Assembly: GCA_003254925.1 (NCBI GenBank)
Contig: QANZ01010384.1
Span: 66,387-130,386 of the forward strand
Length of the DNA: 64,000 bases
Direction of reading: 5' to 3'
Origin: Chamaecrista fasciculata
Lineage: Eukaryota > Streptophyta > Magnoliopsida > Fabales > Fabaceae
The notes below the pieces were generated by a model. That model had not been told where the DNA came from. It did no database searches and saw only the letters and a program-made list of their open reading frames with translations. A program made the translations under genes and the position numbers. Below, in pieces: positions 9,996 to 20,544 of the stretch. The first letter of the stretch is position 1. Each line of letters begins with the position of its first letter.

Positions 9996-11366
9996 ATTAG
10001 GGTTTAATTCGTGAATCACTTTAGTGACACAATTTAAGACGTAGTTGAATGTCTTAGGACATGAAGTCTTGTCTTAAATAAGATCTACATTTGTGATATT
10101 TAAATTTGTTAGACAAGTTTAATTATATTAATTGTTAAATAGTTAATTTGATTAATCTATTCACAATTGAATTCTTATTTAAATATTAGGAGATAATGAG
10201 TTGATTAAGTCTCCTAAAAGTTAGGGGATTATTGATTTATTAAATTCTCTAATATTGAGGAATAAAAAGGTGAGGGTGGCGCCTCATTCTTGATGAAATT
10301 AATAAAATATGATTTTGTTAATTTGAATTCAAGATTTAAATTTGAATTCAAGATTTGAATTTGAATTCAAGATTCAAATTTGAATTAAGATATTAGGGTA
10401 ATATTTTAATTCAATTTGTTAAGGATATTAATAAGTTGGTTATAACTTCCTAAGAGTTAGGATTGTTATCTTATTTATTAAATTCCTATAAAAACTAAAA
10501 GGGGGTGGCGCATTCCTTGTTATCCAAGTGCAAGATTTGATCTTGCATTTTGAATTTCAAGAATGCATTTTAAATTTTAAATAAAGATATTAATGTAATA
10601 TTTTAATTAAGAATTCAAATCCTCCTGACTCACTCTGACCAATGGGAAGTGTGCTTTCAAGATTTGGATTTCAAGATATGATCTTGAAATTTAAATAAAG
10701 ATTGCCTGTTAATCTTGAATTATAATATTAATGTAATTTTAAATCAAGATTTGGAGATTTCCTATTTTCAAATTAGTAATTCCCTATTTCAAGAGTGAGA
10801 CTATAAATAGGGGAAGAAGTTGCCTAGCACAATACCTAAGTGAGAACTCGCATATCAAGAATAGAGATGGGAGAGAGTCTTGAACCCTAACCCTAATCTT
10901 GGAAAGTCACACAACCCTAAGAGAGAGGAAAAGTTTTGAACTAGAACTCTAATCTTTGGAAAGAGGCGAGTCTTGTGTGTGACGAAGAGAGTGAGGCGCC
11001 AAAGCTTAAAGTGAGTGACCAAGGAATTGTTTCTTGGTGCGCCGCTTTTAATTCTTGGATATTTCAAGAAGAGTTCTTGAAATTCCAAGATTGTTGATCG
11101 GGTCCCAAGATCTCTTGGAGAAGAGATTGGAGGCTAGCACCTGGGTATCTGCCAAACTGTTCGTGTGGATCACCGGCAGAGGAAGGACACGAGCCCGTGG
11201 ACTTCTTGGAATCGCGCAAATTTCATGGCAACCGTTTGATTTAGGTAAACTTCTTTTCTCGCTGGTATAAACACCAATAGTGGATCCTGGGTGGAGATTA
11301 TTAGTTTTTGCGAAAATTTTAATTTTGCACACTTTTTCCGCTGCGCTCGCTCTATAATCTCCAACA
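9996..11366 (+). mobile_element. 5'-truncated LTR fragment of the TGTTGGAGAT family
   Basis: From AATTAGGG at 9996 the sequence follows the LTR at 42530-44463 (from about 43387) through the same phrases: AATTTAAGAC, GTCTTGTCTTAAATA, GAGGGTGGCGCCTCAT, TATAAATAGGGG and GTTCGTGTGGATCACCGGC. It continues about 90 bp further to AATCTCCAACA at 11366, the exact inverted complement of the LTR start TGTTGGAGATT. So this copy supplies the 3' LTR terminus missing from the other. A TATA box (10801-10811) marks the expected U3/R boundary. The first 850 bp of the LTR is missing. Confidence 0.65.
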
Positions 11367-11369
11367 AAA

Positions 11370-11905
11370 GAGACAATTCTGAATTTAACTTACCAGGCAT
11401 TTCATCAAACACCTTTGGAGCATGGTTTAAATGAAGAAATTCCACTCCATAAATCCATAAAAGCCATAGTCCAGCATCTGATCGTTAGATAAAAAACAAC
11501 AAAGTCTTGATTTCACATCGATAACATAAAGGATTAATAAAAGTGGAGAACATCTCATAGTACTGATCTTAGACAAAGAGATAGCGATAGAATATACATT
11601 ATCACTCAACACAGAAGTAAAATTGCAAGAGGAATCTGAATCGTCATCATCACTTTTCAACCGCAGAATGACCGGAAACAGTGAAATTATAGATGAATTC
11701 AACTCGATTAGGTTCGTAAGAAAAAAAAAAACAAAACCAAAAGCAGCAAACAGTGAAATTATAAATGAATTCAACTCGATTAGGTTCGATTAGGTTCGTT
11801 TCCAATTTTAGAGAAGAAATCAGTTTACCTCCATTTAGCGAAAAGCAGTGGCCGCGACGGAAGTACTAATTAAAAAGAAGAAGGAACGGAGTTAGATTTC
11901 GCGAT
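11370..11905 (-). pseudogene. Possible PPR-like gene scrap
   Basis: On the minus strand a frame reads LNHAPKVFDEMPG and is followed at once by GTAAGT, a consensus splice donor (about 11400). 'A.KVFDEMP' is a common phrase in plant pentatricopeptide repeat proteins. Only one such half-repeat is visible; the rest of the frame is hydrophobic and unfamiliar. A 39-bp direct repeat (11679-11717 and 11750-11788) interrupts the region. The LTR fragment ends at 11366, so an insertion may have broken a gene here. This is a weak call and chance resemblance is possible. Confidence 0.25.
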
Positions 11906-11914
11906 TGCAAGGCC

Positions 11915-12124
11915 ATGGCCGATCGGATTCTGAGATTGAGAATTCTCAGATTGAAAGAAGAAGAAGAAGAAGAAAAAAAAAAAATAGAAGATGCGACCCA
12001 AGGGTTCAGAGATTACTCAGAAGGAAAGGATACTTACATTTTGATAAAGTTCAAGAATATCTTATTCAGATCCCGTCGTGTTTGGGCTTATTTAGAAGCC
12101 AAGGCCCAAGGGCTTCAAGAATAA
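11915..12124 (+). other. Short open frame, Glu/Lys-rich, unrecognised
   Basis: Starting at ATGGCCGATCGG, 69 codons are open, with an Arg/Leu-rich start and a run of Glu and Lys from a GAA/AAA tract. A good start context and G+C content above the surroundings suggest it may be the first exon of a lost or unannotated gene. No donor site or homologue can be named. Confidence 0.2.
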
Positions 12125-12912
12125 GAATAGGAAAGAGACGTTATTTCCAGTTTGGGTGTAAGAATAATTTTGAGATGTTTGTCACCAAACTTGTGGATTT
12201 TATATATATGCCAAGATTATGATTTATGAATGAGCACCAACTTCTTATGGACATACCAACTAGATATCAGATTTATGTATAATTTTTTTATTATATATAT
12301 ATATATTTAAATAAATTCCAATCATATATAGTGTGTCTTTACTTTTAAAAAAGAGGACAATTTATCATTTTGTAATTAAATCATTTTACATCTGAAAAAC
12401 GTATATAAAAATAACTTTAAAAAATTAAGAAAAAAAATTAAATTATTTTACATGGTTTTAGATTTTACTTATATATGATTACATAATATTAGTAATAATA
12501 ATCATATAAAATATAAATAACTGCGATAATGTATATCACTTGTAAAATGACAAAATAATCATGGGTGTCCATTTGGATATGATTTGGACATAGTTATGCT
12601 ATATATTAGGTCAAAACTTCGAATTGGTCTTAAATATATGGGATAGATTTCAAATTAGTCCTAAATATTTTAATTTGTTTCAGAATATTATATCCTAAAT
12701 ATTTTTATACTTTCTCAAATTGTTCTCAAACTATATTTTTTCATAATATTTGTCACTTCAATCCTGCTTGGACCATTTATTTATTTGGTCACTCCTACTT
12801 GGACCGTTGCAACCGTTAAAATTTGCACATTTGGAAGCCCATATATATATTTTCAAGGCCCAGATTATAAGTTAGTACGAAAACATATTTTTGGCCCGAT
12901 AAATAAATTTTA

Positions 12913-13961
12913 GGCCAAAGTACTATTTTAGTCCCCTGGTTATGCTCAGTGTTACGAATTAGTCCCCCAGTTATTTTTCGTTCCATATTGATCCCCCAGT
13001 TATGTAAAATTTGACAAAGTTGGTCCCTCTGACAGTTTCTATCCATTTCTCCGTTAAAAAAAAAAAGATAAAATTGATTATCAACTCTTAAAAGTTAAAA
13101 TTTCATGCATTAAGGACCTTTTTCTCTATAATAGAACCAAAGTGTACAGTTTCAGATGCAAATTAATTACGAACAATGTGAAAATTAAAACAGGAGGTAC
13201 CTCCATTTTCCATGAGAATCGATAATAGACGGCCATAATAGCCATAGACATAATCCCGAAGCTAGACATGACAGAAGCAACGAGATAAGTGAACATCTCG
13301 GATTTCTTCCTGGCCAATTTCTCTGCCATGCGAGCTGATAAAATTTTGTAATCGACGGAATTATTAGTGGAGGAGGGTTTCTCTGCGTCTTCGTCGACGG
13401 TTTTGGCTTCGATCTGGAAATCCTTTTCCGGATCCTCCATGAGCACACAGACGGTGAAGCTCGTCGTCATTCTCGGCGTTTGACGGCGGAGGAGTGTGCC
13501 GTGACAATGACGACGGCGGGAAGATCTTAACGGCGTAAAGAGCAACGACGTCGTCGGCGCCGCCTTGGGAAGAGGGTCGGAGGTGTGGAAGAGACGGAGG
13601 GGTTTCAAGTTTATGGCGGCGAAAAGTCCTGCCGCCATGGATGATAGCTCGAAGATTTGCGAAGGGTTGAGTGTTTTTTTTTGTTTTTTTGTGTAAAATA
13701 AACTAAAATCCCCATGTATTTCTTCTTTCTTACATTTTGGTTCTATTATAGAGAAAAAGGTCCTTAATGCATAAAATTTAAAATTTTAGGAGTTAAAAAT
13801 CAATTTTATCTTATTTTTAACGGAAAAATGGATGAAAACTGTTAGAGGGACCAACTTGGTCAAATTTTATATAACTGGGGGACCAATATGGAACGAAAAA
13901 TAAATGGGGGACTAATTTGAAACACTGAACATAACTGGGGGACTAAAATAGGACCTTGGCC
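12913..13961. mobile_element. Pack-MULE-like element carrying a carotenoid hydroxylase exon
   Basis: The ends are GGCCAAAGTACTATTTTAGT and, inverted at the right, GGCCAAGGTCCTATTTTAGT; the TIRs run about 235 bp. Nine bases, TAAATTTTA, flank the element on both sides exactly (12904-12912 and 13962-13970). Long TIRs with a 9-bp duplication define Mutator-like elements. The interior of about 580 bp is not transposase but a piece of a nuclear gene (next entry), which fits the Pack-MULE definition. TIR phrases match those of the nested elements at 4-2332. Confidence 0.9.
13201..13638 (-). pseudogene. Captured exon 1 of a beta-carotene hydroxylase (BCH) gene
   Basis: The minus-strand frame starts MAAGLFAAINLKPL, passes through a Ser/Arg/Thr-rich plastid transit-like region, then reads RMAEKLARKKSE and SSFGIMSMAIMAVYYRFSW, ending KME. 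This is the N-terminal third of plant non-heme di-iron beta-carotene 3-hydroxylase: transit peptide, conserved KKSE motif and first membrane helix. A GT donor (GTACCT) follows at 13200, where the family's first intron is expected, so the copy retains the start of that intron. The histidine-box exons that bind iron are absent, so no enzyme activity is possible. If transcribed it could give a short plastid-targeted peptide or antisense RNA; nothing shows that it is. Confidence 0.8.
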
Positions 13962-13970
13962 TAAATTTTA

Positions 13971-14860
13971 TGTTTTTCTGCCTTTCCCTCTATTATATTA
14001 GAAAGGTCTCTTGAGAAGATGTTTATTTTCTATTAGAAAAGTTTTTCTCTTTTTCATTAGGACTTTCTCTTTTGAAGATATAAGTCTCTCAAATATACAA
14101 TTAGAGCTCTACATCGAAGAAAAGAATAGTTAAAAAGATTGATTAGAGAGGGAAGAATAATGCGTTGTCTCTTAGTTAGATCTTTCAAGTTTTTTTTTCT
14201 AAAAAAAATTTTAGATATATGAGATATATATCTTTTTTTAGTGTAAGAGATATGAATCTTATCATTTTTCTAAGGTGTATTGTCTAGATTTTTGGTTTCT
14301 TCTCATATAGACTATGTTAAGATTATTAAGATTGTTAGATCTATGTCTTACTTTATCTCTTCAATATATTACTCTGTGTCATTTTATCTCATGAATGAAA
14401 TATTCATCTTTTTGACAAAAAAAATTATTTAAAAGCTTAACAAAAAAAAGAAATATTTATACAGATAACAAATGGGCTGCTATGCCTGTTAAATAGACAG
14501 ACTTATTAGTGAGAATATTATTATTATTATTATTTTGAAAACTTAGTGAGATTAAGAATTTAAGATATAAGTCTTGTTTCCTCCCTCTTTCTTTTTTTTC
14601 TTGGTAATTTAAATACTTTAAATTTATTTTATATATTTACTTGTATATATGTCTATCCATTTTTTATTCGTATGTTATCATTTTAAATTATTTTTTGAAA
14701 AAAATAGTACTCCATTTTTCTTGTTCTAAGAAATAAATATATCCTTCAATTGATGGCGTAGCCGAAAAATTATAAGTATGGGGCCAATAAATAGGTTTAT
14801 TTATATAAATAATATAAAAAAAATATTTAGATTTTTAGGACAAAAAAAAACTATTTAGAT
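13971..14860. other. AT-rich intergenic DNA
   Basis: It contains long A/T runs, an ATT microsatellite (14515-14533) and no open frame of note. I see no gene. Confidence 0.6.
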
Positions 14861-14864
14861 TTTT

Positions 14865-14941
14865 GGGACACTCGGATATGGTCCGAGTGTCCCAATACAG
14901 GTGGCCCAATCACCCGGTGCCACGTGGCACCGCATGATTGG
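14865..14941. repeat. Perfect hairpin followed by a 36-bp quasi-palindrome with a G-box
   Basis: 14865-14876 (GGGACACTCGGA) pairs perfectly with 14882-14893 across a 5-base loop. Thirteen bases further lies the exact 18-bp palindrome CGGTGCCACGTGGCACCG (14915-14932), flanked by CCAATCA and TGATTGG, which also pair. CACGTG is the plant G-box core bound by bZIP and bHLH factors. Purine-rich GA repeats follow at 15030-15110, as in plant 5' leaders, but no gene follows. Confidence 0.75.
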
Positions 14942-15294
14942 TGCGGTTTAAATATTTTTTTGTGGAGGATGAGGCCAATATAATTGGGGGGTTTGGGTAA
15001 ATGGGTTGAGGTTTAGTGAGAGAAATGTGAGATTGAGAGAGTGAAAAAAAAATCTAAGAGAGAAAGAAGGAAGAAGAAAGAAAGAAGGGAGAAGAAGAAG
15101 GAAGAAAAATATGTAAGTAAAAGTTTTAGTATTGTTAATTTTTTTTTTGAAAATTATACTTTAAAAATAATTTAAGAGTTAAGTATATAATTTTCTTAAC
15201 CTTGCATAATTGACCCAGTCGAACCACTATTAACCCAGTTATTGACCCGCTAATAAACCCATGTTGACCCCATTTTTCTTACATAAAACTTTTT

Positions 15295-15490
15295 GGCTTA
15301 AGTACACTTTTGGTCCCAAAACTATGACAAAGGTTTCATTTTGGTCCCATAACTTTTTTGGTTGCAATTTTGGTCCCATAACTATGACAAAGATTTCATT
15401 TTGGTCCCATAACTTTTTTTGTTGCAATTTTGGTCCCATAACTATGACAAAGGTTTCATTTTGGTCCCATAACTTCTCAAAAGGCTCCAC
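15295..15490. repeat. Tandem 60-bp units in the left TIR
   Basis: The phrase TTTTGGTCCCATAACT recurs at a regular spacing, alternating with ACTATGACAAAG and GGTTGCAATT. Three units are seen here and about one in the right arm. This is expected from unequal exchange or slippage within a TIR. Confidence 0.75.
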
Positions 15491-15630
15491 CGTTAGTCCC
15501 TTTGTGAATTTCATCCATATTTAGCCGTTAAGTATGACCTGACATAGTGACTAGGATCATGATGTGGCAAAATAAGATGAAATGGACTGAAATAGGATCT
15601 ATATGTAACATATTAAAACTTATCTATACC

Positions 15631-16328
15631 TGATATACACCCCTCGGGATCACCCCTCGGGTCCGATGGCGCGGACTCCCCCTCGGACCTTTCGGAGGGA
15701 CTAGTGATATACACTCCTCGGAATGACCCCTCGGAGTTGTTATCCAAGGACACAAAGGATACCCGACGGAGGGACAACCCAGGCAGGTTCCCCCTCCCAC
15801 ACTCAAGCATTTAATGCCAAGATATTGGCATTAAATGCCAGGATCCGTGAAAGCACGTGACAGGACAAGAAGGACACGCAAAAGGACTAAAACGCCCCCT
15901 GCGCGCAGACCAAACCATGAAAAGCACTCCTGGCTATCACTGACAACCAGGAGAGAAGGTTGGAAATCCCACCGTACCCTGGCAGTGATAGCTGTCACCT
16001 CAAAAGCAGAAACCTACACCAACCCACTTTTCCTCACACATCCCGAGTACACCCCTGACGTCTCAGAGAGAGACCTCGTACGAACATGAGACAAAAGGGA
16101 AGGAGGATAAAAGGAAAAGGGGGGACCTTTTCTAAGGTAACGACTCTCTCTCTCTAAAAATATAAAAACTCTCCAACTTTCTCTCACTAACTTAAGCATC
16201 GGAGAAGAATCGCAGGGAACCCCCTGTGCATTCTCGTTTGCAGGTTCCGACGACTCCTACTTGCCGGAAACTGCCCTCAACTGTGAACTCAAGGTTAGAT
16301 TTATCCTAATCCAGCTTTGTAGTTTTCA
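15631..16328. mobile_element. Solo LTR, 698 bp, with ATACC target duplication
   Basis: It starts TGATATACACCCCTCGG and ends GTAGTTTTCA, so it has TG...CA ends. The five bases ATACC occur directly outside both ends (15626-15630 and 16329-16333). Removing it rejoins a continuous TIR of the host element, which proves the order of insertion. It is GC-rich with clusters of CCCCTCGG near the start. No internal retrotransposon region is present, so it formed by LTR-LTR recombination or is a solo copy. Superfamily unknown. Confidence 0.85.
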
Positions 16329-16361
16329 ATACCCAACCACAATATATACAAAGAGTGGTAC

Positions 16362-16520
16362 TTCCTCTTCCTCGTCAGCCCAACGAGACTTCCTCTTCCT
16401 CGTTCTGCTTCCCGATTCGCCGTCGTCGCTTTGGTCGTTCAACTCTGGCTGAGGATCCCATCAACTTCGTCGGCGCCTTCTGCTTGAAGTCTCTTCTTCC
16501 CCACCAGATTGGTCCCTGTC
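16362..16520 (+). other. GC-richer core of the Mutator-like element, possible captured gene piece
   Basis: About 160 bp of higher G+C than its surroundings lies between the TIR arms. One forward frame is open across it and is rich in Ser, Arg, Pro and Phe. I do not recognise it. By analogy with the other elements here it could be a fragment of a host exon. Confidence 0.3.
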
Positions 16521-16803
16521 AGTACCACTCTTTGTATATTTTGTGGTTGGGTATAGATAAGTTTTAATATGTTGCATATAGATCCTATTTCAGTCCACTT
16601 CATCTTATTTTGTCACATCATGATCCTAGTTACTATGTCACGTCATACTTAACGGCTAAATATGGATGGAATTCACCAAGGGACTAACGGTGGAACCTTT
16701 TGAGAAGTTATGGGACCAAAATTGCAACAAAAAAAGTTATGGGACCAAAATGAAACCTTTATCATAATTATGGGACCAAAAGTGCACTTAAGCCAAACTT
16801 TTT

Positions 16804-17618
16804 TAATAATGTATAGAATGTGTTTTTAATATTCTAAATTTGTAACTTTTTCTAAAGGGGTTCGGTTTGCAAAATAGTCTAATAATTTCGCATATTATGT
16901 TTGGCTAAAAAAAAAAATTTACCTAAACTATAAAAAGATGACAAACTATAAAGAAATATAATATACTATAAAAGAAATTAAAATAGCATAACTGTTAGGT
17001 TATTTATGATTTATGGTGTAATAAAAATGTTTCTATGGATTATTACAAAATTAGAATTGTTGTTTGATATTTTAATTTATATAAATATATATTTTTTAAT
17101 TTTCAACAATTGACCTAATTAACTCGGCGAATGAAACCGTAACTTGGTGACCCAAACCCTTAACTAAAGCATTAATAAGTGTTTAGTATTGCATAAGGTT
17201 TCACATTTAGGAATTTGTGAATATAGCTTCTCTCGTTGAAAGATTCTCCTACCATAACCAGATATAAGAGATACCAAATATAAGAGATAGGTTGAATTTG
17301 AATTTGTCAAAACCAAGTTATGGACACCAAACGGGCAACAAAAACCTTTAAAAAGGATGTAAATTGATCTTTTAATTAAGTGGTTAATAACTTCAGATCA
17401 TTTACAAAAGTAATTGCGTTTGGCTATACATATCAATGACAAACTAATTAAGCTAGAAAAGAAGGTTCAATTATTGGTACTCTTGGGGTCTTCTAGTATA
17501 GTTACTTCATCTCCATAACCGTATTAGACATAATATCTTTTAATAATCTTCTCTACTATAAATAAGTGAATTATTTAAATTTCAAATTTAGAAAATGTCC
17601 TTAATGAAAATAGTAGTT
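16804..17618. other. AT-rich intergenic DNA
   Basis: No gene, TIR or LTR structure recognised. Confidence 0.55.
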
Positions 17619-17832
17619 ATAGACACAAAATGGTAAAATATTCAAAAGCCTGTATATTGCAGCAGCTATTAGGGTCTTTATATTGCAAAACCCTACAAGA
17701 AATCTGTTACAAAAGAATGAATAACAAATGCTAGGCTAACACATATACACAAAGGGTACAATACACAGTTGTACACAGCTCAGCACTATGTGAGGATTAA
17801 TTACAATAGCTAATTAATTTACTGTCTTAACA
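17619..17832 (-). repeat. 3' LTR of copia-B
   Basis: 214 bp; on the minus strand it starts TGTTAAGACAG. It matches the copy at 22179-22392 with about seven substitutions and no indels. The purine tract (minus-strand GAGGGGGG) adjoins it at 17833-17844. Confidence 0.9.
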
Positions 17833-18500
17833 ACCCCCCTCAAATGAGAGGGAGTGACCAACAAGCCGAGTTTGTCACGAAAGGATGAAAAAGAAGAGAG
17901 AGTGAGAGCCTTTGTGAGAGAGTCTGCAACTTGGGCTCGAGATGAAACACGTTGAATCTTCAAAAAACCAGACAACACAAGATCACGAACAAAGTGCAAA
18001 TCAATTTCTATGTGCTTACTGCGGGAATGCTGCACAGGGTTACTAGCTAAGGATTGAGCACTCATATTGTCACATTTCATGACACAAGGAAGAGTAAGAG
18101 GCAATCCCAACTCAGAGAACAATGAAGCTATCCAGCGAACTTCTGCAGCACCATCAGCAAGGGCTCAATATTCAAACTTAGTGCTGGAACGAGAAACAAC
18201 TCTTTGCTTTCGAGAAGACCAAGACACTAGAGAATTGCCAAGAAACACGCAATATCCTGCAGAAGACTTTCGATCATCAACATTCGTCGCCCAATCAGCA
18301 TCAGTGTATGTAGTAACCTCCAAGGTTGAACAAGGTCTAAGACATAGACCCAAGTGATGAGTACCTTTGAGGTAACGAAACACTCGTTTGACAGCCTGAA
18401 GATGAACATCAGTGGGAGCTTGTAAAAACTGACTAAGTTTATTGTCTGCAAAGGCAATCTCAAGTCTGGTTGTGAGGAGGTACTGAAGTGAACCAACCAT
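17833..18500 (-). pseudogene. copia-B RNase H
   Basis: The frame covers the QMVGSLQYL-type junction with RT, then YTDADWA (first catalytic Asp), SSRKQ, the FEY phrase where a stop interrupts (about 18166), then KCDN and HIEIDLHFVRD, which are typical of copia RNase H. The stop at FEY fits a CGA to TGA change. Otherwise both halves are well preserved. Confidence 0.85.
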
Positions 18501-18529
18501 TTGCCTATATATAGTTGGATTCTTGAGAC

Positions 18530-20455
18530 TTATTCCTTCATTTTCGAAAAATGGCGGCCAGTCACCATTGGTGTCTCAACAGAAGCACAGTCAGCTAAAC
18601 CAAATTTACATAGCAAATCAACAATGTATTTACTTTGATTCAAGTAAAAACCTGTTGCAGAGCGGCTGATTTCAACACCCAAAAAATAGTAAACTGATCC
18701 TAAATCCTTGAGTGAAAACAGAGCATTCAACTTGTCAACAAAAGATTGTAGAAAAGCAAACTTATTGCCAGTGATAAGAATATCGTCAACGTAGACAAGT
18801 ATAAATATGGTAAGATCTCCAGTTTTAAGATAGAAAAGCGAAGTGTCTGACCTTGAATCACTAAAACCCCATTGTAGTAAAGTACACTTCAGGCAATCGA
18901 ACCAAGCACACGGTGCCTGCTTGAGACCATACAGCGCCTTGTTCAATTTGCAGACATGACTGGGAGATCGAAAATCAACAAAACCTTCGGGTTGCCGCAT
19001 ATACACATCTTCATGCAGAATGTCGTTGAGAAAGGCATTATTAACATCAAGTTGACGAACTTCCCACTTGAAAGTTGCCGCAAGCGTAAGAATGATGCGA
19101 ATAATGGTCGGTTTAATTACGGGACTGAAGGTCTCACTATAATCAACCCCAGCTTCTTGTTGATAACCTTTCGCTACTAACCGCGCCTTGTGCTTTAAAA
19201 TCGTTCCATCAGGCTTGTACTTCGTTTTGAAAACCCAGCGGCAATCAACCAGTTTTTCTCTACCTGTATAAGGGACCAAACTCCAGGTATTGTTTCTGTG
19301 CAGAGCATCAAATTCCAGTTTCATAGCTTGATGCCACGAAGAAGAAGCTAGAGCCTCTGAAAGAGAGGAAGGCTCAGCTGCTTGTGAACGAAGATGTGGA
19401 GTTTCTGAGCTAAGAAGACCAACAAAAGGATATTTGGGCTTATAAATTCCTGCCTTGGCCCTTGTCGTCATGGTGTGCATGTTACTGCCGTTATTGGGTT
19501 GATCCAAAATAGATGAAGAAGATGGAGCATTTGAAGGAGATGTGGGCTGAACAACCTGTTGGGGAGAAGATGGCAATGTGGGCTGAGATGAAACACGACC
19601 CACTATTGGAGACTCCAAAACATTAGGGCTGTCACTGACACGTGAATTTGATGTAGAGGGAGGCTCATTGATAGGACTAGAAAATGAAGGTCCTAGCCGT
19701 TGACTGGGAGGTATTATCTGAAAGGGAATAACATATTCTTGTTCAGGCTGGGTTTGTCTTTTATTCAAAAAACCATCTCGTGAAGGAAAATGATTGGCAG
19801 AAAAAATAACATGCCGCGAGATGTACAGTTTCCCAGTTGAACTGAGACATTTTGATCCTTTGTGATTAGAGGCAGGACCAAGATAAATGCACTTTTGACT
19901 GTGAAATTGAAGTTTATGATCATTGTAGGGGTGAAGACAGGGGAAACATACACATCCAAAAGGTTTAATTTGTTGATAATCAGGGACCTTTCCATACATC
20001 AAAAAGAGAGGTGTATCACCATTCAAAACTGGAGTAGGCAACTTGTTAATTATAAACATAGCCATTTGAAAAGCATCAACCCAAAAAGATAATGGCAACC
20101 CAGCTTGAGCTAATAATGTTAACCCAACTTCAACAATGTGTCGATGCTTCCTTTCTGCTCGGCCATTTTGCACAGAAGTATAAGGACATGTGAACCACAT
20201 TTGAATCCCACAAGCTTGAGCAATAGAGGCAATGGGTTTATACTCAGTTCCATTATCACATTGCAAAGCTTTGATTCGTGAGTTAAACTGTGTTTCGACT
20301 TGAGCCTTGAACAAATTAAAAGCATTAACAGCTTCAGACTTGATTTTTAATGGAAAAATCCAAGTGAAACGACTATAATCGTCAACAAAATGAATATAGT
20401 AACGACAACCACTGTTTGAAAGTAAAGGAGAAGGACCCCATAGGTCTGTATGCAC
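18530..20455 (-). pseudogene. copia-B integrase core and reverse transcriptase
   Basis: A 641-codon open frame. It begins in the integrase core with MHTDLWGP (first catalytic Asp), CDNGTEY (second Asp) and NGRAERKHRH (Glu). A Pro/Ser-rich linker follows, then RT from about residue 385: WVFKTKYKPDG, ARLVAKGYQQ, the Asp-containing QLDVNNAFL, ALYGLKQAP, and the catalytic YVDDILITG. It ends at a frame break before RNase H. The upstream zinc-binding part of integrase is in another frame (20456-20750), so the polyprotein cannot be made whole. Confidence 0.92.
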
Positions 20456-20544
20456 AAGCTCAAAAGGAGAAGAAGCATGAGAAAGAGACTTGACAAAAGG
20501 TAATTTTTTAGACTTTCCATACTGACATGCCTCGCATACATTGG

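Larger units (their letters stand above)
15295..16794. mobile_element. Mutator-like TIR element, split by a solo LTR
   Basis: The ends GGCTTAAGTACACTTTTGGT and inverted GGCTTAAGTGCACTTTTGGT lie inside perfect 9-bp duplications AAACTTTTT (15286-15294 and 16795-16803). The TIRs exceed 300 bp once the inserted LTR is ignored. The left arm has about three copies of a 60-bp unit containing GGTCCCATAACT, while the right has fewer, so the arms differ in length. The core (about 16362-16520) is a GC-richer 160 bp with a short open frame I cannot identify; it may be a captured gene piece. No transposase. Confidence 0.88.

Noticed and set aside
14865..14941. Geminivirus-like integrated replication origin
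   Set aside because: The conserved TAATATTAC loop is absent, so the hairpins alone do not support a viral origin.
15239..15524. Frames with repeated FWSHNF-type or KLWDQNE-type units
   Set aside because: They are translations of the 60-bp tandem units in a TIR, not a repeat protein.
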